DNA of 64,000 nt from an uncultured Paludibacter sp. (GCA_937897985.1 CALCBD010000009.1:1-64000); one strand, 5' to 3'; numbered from the stretch's first letter, positions 9,213-17,191 are shown. The notes: a model not told the origin generated them from the sequence alone. A program made the numbers and translations.

Positions 9213-9253
9213 CTCAGTTCAGAAGGGAAACCTTTTGAACTGAGATTTTTTTT
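9213..9253 (+). terminator. intrinsic terminator of the SusC operon
   Basis: CTCAGTTCA pairs with TGAACTGAG, and AAGG/CCTT extends the stem inside it around a GAAA loop. A run of eight T follows. It ends the SusC-SusD-SusE-SusE transcript. Confidence 0.85.
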
Positions 9254-9398
9254 GCGGCAATCTCACGTGAATATATTTGTATTGGTACAGAAAGAATAAA
9301 TTGAAAACGGATAAAAATAAAATACTAATGAACGAAGTGATATTATTTTTACACATTATTTTAATCCGGATATATTATAAAAATAATACATTTATTTA

Positions 9399-9429
9399 TT
9401 GATATTTCGATTTATTATATTTATATTTG
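9399..9429 (+). promoter_or_regulatory. Bacteroidota-type promoter upstream of the 21-bp array
   Basis: TTG at 9399-9401 and TATATTTG at 9422-9429 are 20 bases apart, matching the -33/-7 consensus. No convincing coding region follows for more than 600 bases. The predicted transcript would run into the hairpin at 9681-9724 and, if read through, the 21-bp array and the gene at 10101. Confidence 0.5.
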
Positions 9430-9680
9430 TGTCGGGTTTAAAGTAGTTGTTATAACTACCTTTATATCCTGAAATCTACTCTTTACTTTTGTTTAATACT
9501 CATTTTAATCACTTTACTATATGTCTGTTTGCACAATAATATACAATTATTTTCATTCTGCAGATAATTCAAATCAATCTGATTGGTGCTGCTTCGTTAA
9601 AACTGACTCCTCTGTATACTTAAATTTTAATAATATAAATACAGCGATAATACATTTCGCAGTATTAACTATATATAAAT

Positions 9681-9724
9681 TAAATGCCTTCGAAAGAATA
9701 ATCAGATTCTTTCGAAGGCATTTA
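9681..9724 (+). terminator. perfect 18-bp hairpin, terminator-like
   Basis: TAAATGCCTTCGAAAGAA is followed after an 8-base loop by its exact reverse complement, and then by an AT-rich TTTTATTG stretch. It could stop transcripts started near 9436. It directly borders the start of the 21-bp array at 9728. The perfect arms could instead be a recombination or protein-binding site. Confidence 0.65.
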
Positions 9725-9727
9725 ATT

Positions 9728-10043
9728 TTATTGACTGTAAGAGTTGAAAATATGCTTTCTATTGGATTGGATGAATATAAATTGAAGCAATAAAATCAAC
9801 GTTAAAATTGTGAAATCCATTCAAAGAATAACGAAATTATATCTGTTGACAAAGAAGTGGCATCTCACGATTAAGAAATGATAAATCATAGTACAGAAAT
9901 AACAACTATTGTAAGCGAATTGACTCCTGATGTTTGCGATATTGAACTGATGATAAAAGAAATGGATACTTGTGATTAGGAAATAAGAGCTCACTAAAGC
10001 GAAATGACATCTATTGAAATAGAATTATATACCTAACAAAAAG
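9728..10043 (+). repeat. degenerate 21-bp tandem array (about 15 units), decayed heptad-coding
   Basis: Counting bases shows about 15 consecutive units of exactly 21 bp, most beginning AAAT and ending AAG or CG; clear unit starts include 9834, 9855, 9876, 9897, 9918, 9939, 9960, 9981 and 10002. In one fixed frame (GAA codons ending at the unit's second base) the units translate as heptads such as EMINHST, EITTIVS, ELTPDVC and EMTSIEI, with consensus E-[MIL]-T-S-I-x-K. In-frame stop codons interrupt it in at least five places (for example units at 9792, 9855, 9960, 9981 and 10023). No intact gene covers it. It is best read as a decayed heptad-repeat coding region or a non-coding array kept in phase by its spacing of two helical turns. 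Confidence 0.75.
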
Positions 10044-10100
10044 AATAAGATAATCATAATATTAATTTATCAAATTGTATAACCCTTAATTTTAAAAATT

Positions 10101-10793
10101 ATGACCAGAGTAGAATTAAATCAATTCAGCATGATGCAAAGTGTTGATCAGTTTCTTAGTGTAAACCAAATGGTTTACGGTAGTAACCCCGCCATTGTAG
10201 AAGTAGCTAACAGTTTAAAAACTTTTATTGGTGAAATTAAATCGCACAGCCAGAAACAGGCCATCAGTACAAAAGCTGAAACTGCAATAAAACTCGGAGT
10301 AAAAAACATCATTATTGAAACATTGCTCAAAGTAACTGCTGCTATGGCTGCAAGTGCCGCAACCTTATCGGACGTAAGATTAAAAATGGCTGCCAGTATT
10401 ACGCGCTCCGAATTAAAAAAGTTACGCGATGCAGAGTTATTGATTAAAACCCGCGCAATTTTCGAAATTGCATCGCCAATCGTTAAACAGTTGGAAATAT
10501 GGGGAATTTCGCAGGCCGACGTTGATGCTCTCGATATTTATGCCGAAGGTTACAGTACTAAAAGTCCTGAAATCCGCAATTTAAAATCAACAGCCGTACA
10601 AGCCACCAGCGACCTGAAAGCAAAATTTAGCGAGACAAATACTTTTATCAAAAAAACACTCGATCCGATGATGTTACCTTTCAGAAACCTGAATCCATCG
10701 TTCTATGGTGAATATCTTAAAGCACGTACTATCGTAGGTTTAGGTGGCGGACATTCGAAAGCTGTTATCGATACAAGAACCAGTATAAAATAA
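10101..10793 (+). CDS. uncharacterised helical protein
   Basis: I do not recognise a named family for this 230-residue protein. It has no signal peptide or membrane segment and is predicted to be almost wholly alpha-helical, with alanine-rich stretches (LLKVTAAMAASAATLSDVRL) and charged amphipathic helices (SITRSELKKLRDAELLIKTR), consistent with a helical bundle. The C-terminus has conserved-looking DPMMLPFRNLNPSFYGEY and GLGGGHSKAVIDTR segments. Codon use looks like that of the nearby core genes. It is transcribed alone, directly downstream of the decayed 21-bp array, and no function follows from the neighbours. The ATG at 10101 is the first in frame and follows an AT-rich leader with no Shine-Dalgarno, normal for Bacteroidota. 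Confidence 0.75.
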   Translation: MTRVELNQFSMMQSVDQFLSVNQMVYGSNPAIVEVANSLKTFIGEIKSHSQKQAISTKAETAIKLGVKNIIIETLLKVTAAMAASAATLSDVRLKMAASITRSELKKLRDAELLIKTRAIFEIASPIVKQLEIWGISQADVDALDIYAEGYSTKSPEIRNLKSTAVQATSDLKAKFSETNTFIKKTLDPMMLPFRNLNPSFYGEYLKARTIVGLGGGHSKAVIDTRTSIK

Positions 10794-11245
10794 TTTATAT
10801 TTTTCAATATGAAAATTAAAATATAAAAGAAACATTTCAATGAAAAAATTCATCAGTCTGATTAACTTTAAGAAACAATATCAAACTCCAAATCGGATTA
10901 AAGACATTATGTAGTTGAAAGTAAACCTATATTAAAAATGGAATTGAATATCGTTTGCTAACTACTATAAATTTAAATCGTATAAAAAAAATCAAAAACC
11001 TGAATAGATTTAAGTTTGAATGACTTTATGTGCAACATCAAATGGTGAGAAAAAACATCACAAAAAAGCAAGACCCGGAGAAATTGAACGCTCGCCAGGT
11101 CTTGCCGCGAAAAATCCAATCCATATAAATACAGAAAGGAGGTTACAAATGTAAGATAAAATAATAAAAATACGAAATTTGACTGGCTACTAATGCCTCA
11201 AAAAACCTGATTTTTAAATTATTATCAAATTAAAAAAATTATTTT
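10794..11245. other. AT-rich intergenic stretch with a tiny possible ORF
   Basis: No convincing gene. A possible 24-codon reading frame begins at 10841 (MKKFISLINFKKQ...), without supporting evidence of expression. The only distinct structures are the hairpin at 11068-11105 and the Shine-Dalgarno-like element at 11132-11154, described separately. Confidence 0.5.
11068..11154 (+). promoter_or_regulatory. hairpin followed by a perfect anti-16S Shine-Dalgarno and an ATG-TAA mini-ORF
   Basis: GCAAGACC at 11068-11075 pairs with GGTCTTGC at 11098-11105, with GAG/CTC able to pair inside the loop. About 25 bases later comes AGAAAGGAGG (11132-11142), which matches the complement of the 16S rRNA 3' end over ten bases. 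Six bases further is ATG immediately followed by TAA (11149-11154). Such strong Shine-Dalgarno sequences are rare in Bacteroidota. The unit lies about 90 bases upstream of the lipoprotein gene at 11246. It may be a regulatory leader, a ribosome-docking site or part of a small RNA; function is unknown. Confidence 0.4.
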
Positions 11246-12286
11246 ATGAAGAAAACAAGTTATATCTTTATAATTCTTGCATTTATGACACTTACAATTA
11301 GTTTCGGAAGTTGTAAAGACGAGAAGAACACTACAGAGCCTAATGCTATTAGCCCCAAAGAAGTAGCTGTAGAAATATTACAGGAAAAAACAAATGTAAA
11401 GTATGCTGAACCTATTTACGATAGTGAGAATACTGAATTCAGTCAGGGTGAATATATTCAAAGTTTGCCTCAAAGAATGAGAACAAAAAAAGCAGGAACC
11501 AGTGAAACAAACGACACCATAAAAAGTGCCGATGAAATACCGGTTACAAGTGCAGTAGAATTAACCCAAAAGATTTATACTGATGGTACCTTTAGCAGCT
11601 TAACTTTGGACAAGACGACAGAGGAAATGAAGTTCATAGAAAAACTTAATGTGAACCGGCAACCCGAAAACGAGAAAGTGTATAAAACTGAAATTAAAGA
11701 TAATGAAATGTATTTATACAATTCGAAGGGAGAGTTACTGAAATCTGAAAAGATAGGTGAAATAAGTTATAAACCAATGTTGGATTCTTTACAGGCATAC
11801 TTAGCTACACAATCATCTGTCGCATCAAATGCACCTCAAAAACTGAAAAGTTTAAGAGTAAATAAAGCACTGGCACAAGCCATGAAGTCTGGCATGAAAG
11901 TAATTAGACAAACTGAAAGCGAAGTTATCCTTGAAATGGATATGGGAGTTTCACAATCAACACTTCCTCAAAGAGCAAAATCAAACATTACTAAAAAAGC
12001 TGTTATGCGTTTTTCGCCCGATATGACCCGTATGTATTCTCAAAAGATATACGAAGGAGAGCAATTAACACAATCGATAGAAATAGGTTTTGCATCAGGC
12101 AACAAACCACAGTTTTCCAATTCTCTTAATGGTTTTGAGAACCAACTGCTTCCGTGTTCTAATGTCACATACATTAAACAAAAAAGATTAGTGGCAAAGC
12201 CCGATGGTACCCCTTTCATAATGAATAACGGGGAAATTTATACAAAGAACAAAATTAAATACAATTTAACAACTAAGAAATTATGA
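11246..12286 (+). CDS. uncharacterised lipoprotein, coupled to lipase-like gene
   Basis: This 346-residue protein has a lipoprotein signal peptide (TISFGSCKDEKN, cysteine at about residue 23) and no recognised domain. After a charged, low-complexity N-terminal third rich in Ser, Thr and Glu, there is a mixed region with repeated basic and hydrophobic strands (KVIRQTESEVILEMDMG; YIKQKRLVAKPDGTPF). It is probably anchored to the inner face of the outer membrane or exported to the surface. Its stop codon overlaps the start codon of the lipase-like gene by four bases (ATGA), so the two are translationally coupled and probably work together. It might be a chaperone, inhibitor or surface partner of the hydrolase. 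This is inference from the overlap only. Confidence 0.8.
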   Translation: MKKTSYIFIILAFMTLTISFGSCKDEKNTTEPNAISPKEVAVEILQEKTNVKYAEPIYDSENTEFSQGEYIQSLPQRMRTKKAGTSETNDTIKSADEIPVTSAVELTQKIYTDGTFSSLTLDKTTEEMKFIEKLNVNRQPENEKVYKTEIKDNEMYLYNSKGELLKSEKIGEISYKPMLDSLQAYLATQSSVASNAPQKLKSLRVNKALAQAMKSGMKVIRQTESEVILEMDMGVSQSTLPQRAKSNITKKAVMRFSPDMTRMYSQKIYEGEQLTQSIEIGFASGNKPQFSNSLNGFENQLLPCSNVTYIKQKRLVAKPDGTPFIMNNGEIYTKNKIKYNLTTKKL

Positions 12287-13695
12287 ACAGAATAATTTTT
12301 ATTTTAGCTATCATATTTGCCTTGTTTTTTACTATTCAGCTCAGGGCTAATGATTACGTTTGGTTGCACGGTTTAAATGATAATTATAAATGTTGGAAAA
12401 TTTATAATGAAGCATTAACTCCGGGAATTGGAATTCAAAGTAATTATACTTGCGGATCATCATATTCAATCCCCGATATTGCAAACAATGTTTGGAATAA
12501 TACGAACAGCTATGAGTACAATGGCACAAGCTGGCAAAACTACCATCCGGGAGATGCCAATTATCAGTTAGGCAATAAGCATGACATGATATTAATTGGT
12601 CATAGTCTGGGCGGGTTGGTGGCCCGTGAAATTGAAAATCGGTATGGCAATCTGAGAGATCAATATGGCCGGCCCAGAGTGAAGGGAATAATAACTATTG
12701 GCACACCTCATCAAGGCGCATATGTCGAAAATGCAATAGCATTGGGAAAGCAACATGAATTTGTAAGTAGTTTAAGCAATCGAATTGCAATAGGGTTAGC
12801 TGGTACCATTGCTGCAACTGTTGGTCCTTTTTGGTGGGTAGGGACAGGTATTGCCACATTAGTTGATGGGTCGGTTTTAGTGGTAACAAACGTATGGTTA
12901 GTTCCATATGTCGAGAATCAAATGGCCGATGGCACTCAACAATGCGAAAAAGACATGCAGGTTGGAAGTACATACATGAATACTATAGCTGCCCGTAAAG
13001 TAAACGTGCCAATATTATGTTTTGCAGCCGAAGAAGACAGGTGGCAAATGGCCCGTTTAACTCAATGTGCAATGAATAAAGTTGACTTGCAAACAAACGC
13101 AAACTTAAACACAGATGGTAATTACGATAAACCCGCATATGATTTTATGCAAGGAGCACAGATTGCATGCTATACTGCTGCGGGTATGCATGCTGGATGT
13201 GCCGTTGGTGCTCTCGCTTTAGGGTGGTGGAATCCTTATAGTTGGTATGCGGCAGTTATGAACGTTGCAGCAGGAGCGTATTGGACATCTGTTGGAGTTT
13301 ATCTGAACGATGGCTTTGATTACGATTATTCAGTATTACTTGGCTCTTATGCTTATGAGCAACGGTCTTATTGTTATCAAAGAATGGTATGTCCGTCTTC
13401 CGAACAACCCGAATTGGTTAAAGGTAAACAGAATATAATAGCTCCTTCGGCAGATGATTGTTATTACGAAACTTTGTACGAAACAGCTATTGTAGCCATA
13501 CCATCCCCTCATGATGGTACAGTATCTGCTTATTCTCAACAGATGGACAAATCAAAAGGTACAAATGTAATCTGGGCTAATGCCACCATTAAAGGCGTAA
13601 ACCATATGGAGGAGTTTAATCATAAGAATACGAAAGCCGAATTTGAGAAAGCCATTTTACTTGGAAGCTACGGCAATGGAGTTTTCCGAAAATAA
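12283..13695 (+). CDS. secreted alpha/beta-hydrolase, lipase-like
   Basis: This 470-residue exported protein has a signal peptide of about 22 residues (ends LRA). The alpha/beta-hydrolase core starts at VWLHGLND, with the nucleophile elbow GHSLGG (Ser about 108) and the strand IKGIITIGTPHQG, as in triacylglycerol lipases and PGAP1-type esterases. Likely acid and histidine partners are in FAAEEDRWQ (about residue 250) and GVNHMEEF (His about 441). Between them are two glycine- and alanine-rich hydrophobic segments (around AGTIAATVGPFWWVGTGIAT and CAVGALALGWWNPYSW) that are unusual for a soluble lipase and could insert in a membrane. Substrate is unknown: lipid ester hydrolysis is likely, but peptidoglycan- or glycan-ester activity is not excluded. 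Overlap with the upstream gene indicates an operon; a hairpin follows. Confidence 0.82.
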   Translation: MNRIIFILAIIFALFFTIQLRANDYVWLHGLNDNYKCWKIYNEALTPGIGIQSNYTCGSSYSIPDIANNVWNNTNSYEYNGTSWQNYHPGDANYQLGNKHDMILIGHSLGGLVAREIENRYGNLRDQYGRPRVKGIITIGTPHQGAYVENAIALGKQHEFVSSLSNRIAIGLAGTIAATVGPFWWVGTGIATLVDGSVLVVTNVWLVPYVENQMADGTQQCEKDMQVGSTYMNTIAARKVNVPILCFAAEEDRWQMARLTQCAMNKVDLQTNANLNTDGNYDKPAYDFMQGAQIACYTAAGMHAGCAVGALALGWWNPYSWYAAVMNVAAGAYWTSVGVYLNDGFDYDYSVLLGSYAYEQRSYCYQRMVCPSSEQPELVKGKQNIIAPSADDCYYETLYETAIVAIPSPHDGTVSAYSQQMDKSKGTNVIWANATIKGVNHMEEFNHKNTKAEFEKAILLGSYGNGVFRK

Positions 13696-13706
13696 TATGT
13701 TAACCA

Positions 13707-13738
13707 AGACAGGTATAATTTTTTGATTATACCTGTCT
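13707..13738 (+). terminator. hairpin after the lipase-like gene
   Basis: A perfect 13-bp inverted repeat (AGACAGGTATAAT / ATTATACCTGTCT) with a six-base T-rich loop follows the lipase stop codon by 11 bases. The downstream T content is modest, so termination may be partial. Confidence 0.65.
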
Positions 13739-13752
13739 CTATTTCTTATAAA

Positions 13753-15024
13753 ATGAACAATAAATTGATAATTTATTTCTCTTATATCTTGCTTTTTACT
13801 TCTTGTACAAGCTGCAAAGATGAAAAGGCAGATGATAATGTTATATGGAAAAACCGAATATGTGGTAATGATTTAATTGGGGATCATGGTATTGGTTATC
13901 CTATTTATAACAACACCGTTGTATTCCACAGCACTCCTGTACCTGGAGATAACGACGAACAAAGTGTTTTATATGGTTTAGATACAGAAACCGGAAAAGA
14001 GAAGTGGCGATTAACGAATAAGGATTTTTATCCAAAAAAAAGACTTAAGTTTGATAATGCTGATTATTATTATCAGAATGAGAATATTGTTGTTTGTAGT
14101 GATTTTCAATATAAAGATTATGGAAGTGAAACCTATATTTATGCTATTGATGTAGAAAAAGGGAAAGTGTTATGGGTAAAAGAATTTACTAACAAGGGGC
14201 TACAATTTGGAAGAATGGTTGTTGGAAAAGGGAAGTATGCTTATGTTGATTTTCAAAAAGACACGACCGAATTTTCATTAATCAAAATTGAAGCTGAAAC
14301 AGGTAATATCTTAGAATCGCTCAAATTTACAAAAGAGAATATCCCTCAAATTATTCCTGTTAAGTCAGTTGATTTTAGTCAAATGTCTCAAGTTTACACC
14401 GACAATAGAGGAACTGAATTTGTTGCTTTAAGTTTTAATGGCTATAATGACATTAAAGATAGATTTAAAACCTTTATGACACTTTGTGTATACAGCCTGT
14501 CTGAAAATAAAATTGTCTATACAAAGTACATAAACAATCAGGTTTTAGGAACAGATGAGTGGGATGATTTTTACGGAAGGGTCACATTTCAAAATGATAA
14601 ACTTTTTATTGGTAAAGGGCGAAACTTTTATTGTGTGGATGCATTCGAAGATAAAGGGATTTTATGGCAATTTGCTACCGGACTCTATGGAAACGACAAT
14701 GCCATGCAGGTATTTGGATATGATAATTTAGCATTGGGATTTACAGTAGACAGATTATTTGCTTTTGATATAAATACAGGTTTAAAATTATACGATGTGC
14801 CAGCTGCCGGAAGTAATACTGCCAATATTATCGATGGTATTATTTATCAGCGTGACCATAGCGATTTGCAAATGCGAGACCCAAAAACAGGGAAAGAACT
14901 AAAGCGAGTGGCAACACCACCTAATGAACAGGCATTTTCGAGTGCTCGCCCCAATGGAAAAGATGGAAAGATATATATTCACAGCTACACCGATGCTTAT
15001 TGTATCAAGGCATGGGAGAAATAA
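13753..15024 (+). CDS. PQQ-like beta-propeller lipoprotein
   Basis: A lipoprotein of about 423 residues. The ATG at 13753 is chosen because the upstream in-frame TTG lies inside the terminator hairpin and spoils the signal peptide; the lipobox is LLFTSCTSC. The mature part shows repeated blade motifs of the PQQ/WD-type propeller: LYGLDTETGKEKW, IYAIDVEKGKVLW, FYCVDAFEDKGILWQF, LFAFDINTGLKLY and LQMRDPKTGKELKR. BamB and many substrate-binding or scaffold proteins share this fold; no catalytic PQQ-binding residues can be assigned. It is likely a periplasmic or surface scaffold. A decayed partial copy of this gene lies at 16402-16572. The gene is AT-rich compared with core genes, consistent with acquisition. 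Confidence 0.82.
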   Translation: MNNKLIIYFSYILLFTSCTSCKDEKADDNVIWKNRICGNDLIGDHGIGYPIYNNTVVFHSTPVPGDNDEQSVLYGLDTETGKEKWRLTNKDFYPKKRLKFDNADYYYQNENIVVCSDFQYKDYGSETYIYAIDVEKGKVLWVKEFTNKGLQFGRMVVGKGKYAYVDFQKDTTEFSLIKIEAETGNILESLKFTKENIPQIIPVKSVDFSQMSQVYTDNRGTEFVALSFNGYNDIKDRFKTFMTLCVYSLSENKIVYTKYINNQVLGTDEWDDFYGRVTFQNDKLFIGKGRNFYCVDAFEDKGILWQFATGLYGNDNAMQVFGYDNLALGFTVDRLFAFDINTGLKLYDVPAAGSNTANIIDGIIYQRDHSDLQMRDPKTGKELKRVATPPNEQAFSSARPNGKDGKIYIHSYTDAYCIKAWEK

Positions 15025-15038
15025 AAAACGGATAAATT

Positions 15039-15590
15039 ATGAAAAAGAAAAATATCAGCTTAATGTTTTTGGTAATAATTATATGCGCTTCTTTTACATC
15101 GTGTATTGATACATTACCGATGGAACATATAACTGAACAATTATATATTGTAAATAAAACAGATTTGGAAATTTATATCAGGTTCGATTTTTTAAAACAA
15201 GATTTTTGGTTTATTGATTCTGCTCAAATGGATAATTCTCTAATTACATATTATGATAAATTTTATAAGCACAATGGCATCTATAATACCGTCCGGTTAG
15301 ATACTTCACAATTAGAATACACAAATAGTTTCACTTTTTATTTTGACAAATCTTTCATAAAAGATTTGTGGATGTCGGAAAGTGAATTTAATAGATATGT
15401 TTCACAAATACAAATATTTAAAATTCATAACAACGATACAGTTTTTATGAATCCGGAATTATACAATAATAAGTCAAAATGGAAGTATTGCTTTGGTCAC
15501 ATGGTAGATGGTAGTATGCTATTTATCGATTCAAAAAAATTTGCAACAGTTATTAATACGCTGGAAATTAACAAAAATGATTTTTATTAA
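15039..15590 (+). CDS. uncharacterised lipoprotein
   Basis: This 183-residue protein has a lipoprotein signal peptide (ASFTSCIDT, cysteine at about 22) and no recognised domain. The mature region is rich in aromatic and asparagine residues, with alternating strand-like segments (LEIYIRFDFLKQDFWF; FTFYFDKSFIKDLWMSESEF) suggesting a small beta-rich fold. The gene starts 15 bases after the stop of the propeller gene and is followed at 12 bases by another lipoprotein gene, so the three are probably one transcript. It is markedly AT-rich. No function can be inferred beyond an envelope location. Confidence 0.75.
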   Translation: MKKKNISLMFLVIIICASFTSCIDTLPMEHITEQLYIVNKTDLEIYIRFDFLKQDFWFIDSAQMDNSLITYYDKFYKHNGIYNTVRLDTSQLEYTNSFTFYFDKSFIKDLWMSESEFNRYVSQIQIFKIHNNDTVFMNPELYNNKSKWKYCFGHMVDGSMLFIDSKKFATVINTLEINKNDFY

Positions 15591-15601
15591 AATCAAAACA
15601 C

Positions 15602-16363
15602 ATGGATAAATTTATAAACTTAATAATGATTTTTATAGGGGGATTGTTCCTAATATCGTGTAGGAATAATTTTTATATGCCAACTAAGCATAATGTATTA
15701 CCTTTTAATGAAAAAGGAGATATGATTATAAACGGAGATGTAGGAATGTATGAAAATTTTTCCCTTGAAGCAGGATATTCACTAACAAATAATTTTGGGC
15801 TAATCACAAGATTAAATTGTATGGATATCTCTATACAAAATAACTCAAAATACTTGTTGAACGATTACATTTGGGACAATGAGTTGGTTTTATACAAGCA
15901 AATTAAGAAAAGTTTATTTACAGGTTTAAATTTGGGAATTGGTTTTGGGCTATTGGGTAAATACAACCCGAATTATAATTATAATTTGAATCGTCAATAC
16001 ATATTGCCCTGGTTAGTGATTAAAAATGATTTTCAAACAGATCAAGATAAATATTTTTTTAAAGGTTTTTCAGTTAAGATTTCAAGGTTGGACTACAATT
16101 TGAATACACAATTAGATATAAGTACAGAATATGACAAGCAGGTATTTTATCATTATTTTCAGATAGAAGATCTGGTTAAGAATGTGTTTATAATTGAACC
16201 GGGTATAACTTTTGGAGTAAATTTAAGTAAAATAAGGATTTCACTTCAAGGTCAGTTAGTATTTTATCCACTAAAACAGTCAAATATAGTACCAGTCAAT
16301 ATGGAGTTGTCAGTAAGCGTTTATTTAAATAAATTGTTCTCCAGGAAACCAATCATGAAATAA
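15602..16363 (+). CDS. uncharacterised lipoprotein with barrel-like strands
   Basis: This 253-residue protein has a lipoprotein-type signal (GGLFLISCRNN, cysteine at about 20). The mature part looks like a small outer-membrane-type beta-barrel or porin-like fold, with repeated amphipathic strands (VGMYENFSLEAGYSLTNNFG, GLNLGIGFGLLG, EPGITFGVNLS) and the typical glycine/aromatic pattern. It is preceded by two other AT-rich lipoprotein genes in the same direction and probably shares their transcript. Similar Bacteroidota proteins often start with SC followed by YMPTK-like sequence, as here (NNFYMPTKHN). No enzymatic motif was seen and the role is unknown. Confidence 0.75.
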   Translation: MDKFINLIMIFIGGLFLISCRNNFYMPTKHNVLPFNEKGDMIINGDVGMYENFSLEAGYSLTNNFGLITRLNCMDISIQNNSKYLLNDYIWDNELVLYKQIKKSLFTGLNLGIGFGLLGKYNPNYNYNLNRQYILPWLVIKNDFQTDQDKYFFKGFSVKISRLDYNLNTQLDISTEYDKQVFYHYFQIEDLVKNVFIIEPGITFGVNLSKIRISLQGQLVFYPLKQSNIVPVNMELSVSVYLNKLFSRKPIMK

Positions 16364-16401
16364 CAGTCCAAAATACATTTGATGAACGCAACAAATATTA
16401 A

Positions 16402-16572
16402 ATGCTTGGAAAAATTGGTAATACCATACGATTGTGTAGCTTCGGCAGCGGCAATGATGAAAAAATGCAGGTATCTGGATATGTTAATTTGGAATTGGTG
16501 TATTGTGCAAATAGATTAGTCGGCTTCAATATAAATTCCGATGTCTATTGTATCAAGGCATGGGAGAAATAA
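16402..16572 (+). pseudogene. decayed partial copy of the PQQ-like propeller gene
   Basis: The reading frame from 16402 to the TAA at 16572 matches the 3' part of the propeller gene at 13753. GNDEKMQVSGYVNLELV corresponds to GNDNAMQVFGYDNLALG, and the ending DVYCIKAWEK corresponds to DAYCIKAWEK, with nearly identical DNA over the last 30 bases. The middle blades are missing: LVGFNINS is joined directly to the C-terminal DVYCIKAW. No signal peptide precedes it. It is a truncated, internally deleted duplicate with no expected product. The next gene's start (16601) lies just downstream. Confidence 0.8.
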
Positions 16573-16600
16573 TTTCATAAATCACTTAAAAATCAAGAAA

Positions 16601-17191
16601 ATGAACAAAACATTAATTTTACTTATACTGAATGTACTTCTATTGACAGTAAAAGCACAAAACAAAGAAGTTGAGATTTATGTGGTGCAAAGCAATACCA
16701 TTGTAAAAGGTATAATTGAAGCCAATAACGGCGATTCGTTGTATTTAAAAGCAGATAGTTTGCATACATTGGCTTTTGCAAAATCGGAACTGGAGGGAAT
16801 AGATTTACCAGTTTCAAAGGAAGTAAAAAAGTTACGCAGAAAACTAATCAGTAATGAGAGTTATAGAAACCTTAGATTGTTTCCGGGTATTTATCAGATG
16901 CGGAATGGAGAGAAAGTAAAAGGAAAAATTATTTTTGTATTAGCGAGCATTGGAGTACTTACATTTATAACTTCAGGTGGTATCTTTATTGTAGGTTTGG
17001 CTACTCTAAAAGGAATAGATTTATTAGTTGCCGCTCTTGAGACATTTTTTGATTTTGTACCGGCAGCTGCATTTTGGGGAGCAGCAAAGACATGGAATGA
17101 TATCGATCAGATACAACACATAAAGAAAAAAGTGTATAACAGGTATTATTATACCGGCGAAAACCTGAAGTTAAATATCTCTTTTCAATAA
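16601..17191 (+). CDS. uncharacterised exported protein with C-terminal membrane segments
   Basis: A protein of about 196 residues from the ATG at 16601; an in-frame ATG at 16541 lies inside the propeller remnant and gives an unnatural N-terminus, so it is rejected. A signal peptide (LLTVKAQN) is followed by a small beta-rich part (VQSNTIVKGIIEANNGDSLY) and a basic helix. Then comes a hydrophobic region with one or two membrane spans (KIIFVLASIGVLTFITSGGIFIVG and LLVAALETFFDFVPAAAFWG). It may be an envelope protein. No family was recognised. The gene follows the AT-rich lipoprotein group and could be its last member. Confidence 0.7.
   Translation: MNKTLILLILNVLLLTVKAQNKEVEIYVVQSNTIVKGIIEANNGDSLYLKADSLHTLAFAKSELEGIDLPVSKEVKKLRRKLISNESYRNLRLFPGIYQMRNGEKVKGKIIFVLASIGVLTFITSGGIFIVGLATLKGIDLLVAALETFFDFVPAAAFWGAAKTWNDIDQIQHIKKKVYNRYYYTGENLKLNISFQ

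Noticed and set aside
9521..9793. 90-codon frame between the SusC operon and the 21-bp array
   Set aside because: It contains both arms of the perfect hairpin and the first decayed repeat units, has no recognisable domain, and is in frame with the array only by virtue of the repeats.
9728..10043. CRISPR array reading of the 21-bp repeats
   Set aside because: Units are back to back and strongly diverged, with no constant repeat separated by unique spacers and no cas genes nearby.
13723..13752. Upstream TTG start for the propeller lipoprotein
   Set aside because: It falls inside the hairpin after the lipase gene and adds residues that disrupt the lipoprotein signal.
16541..16600. Upstream ATG start for the membrane protein at 16601
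   Set aside because: It lies inside the decayed propeller copy; the ATG at 16601 begins a clean signal peptide.
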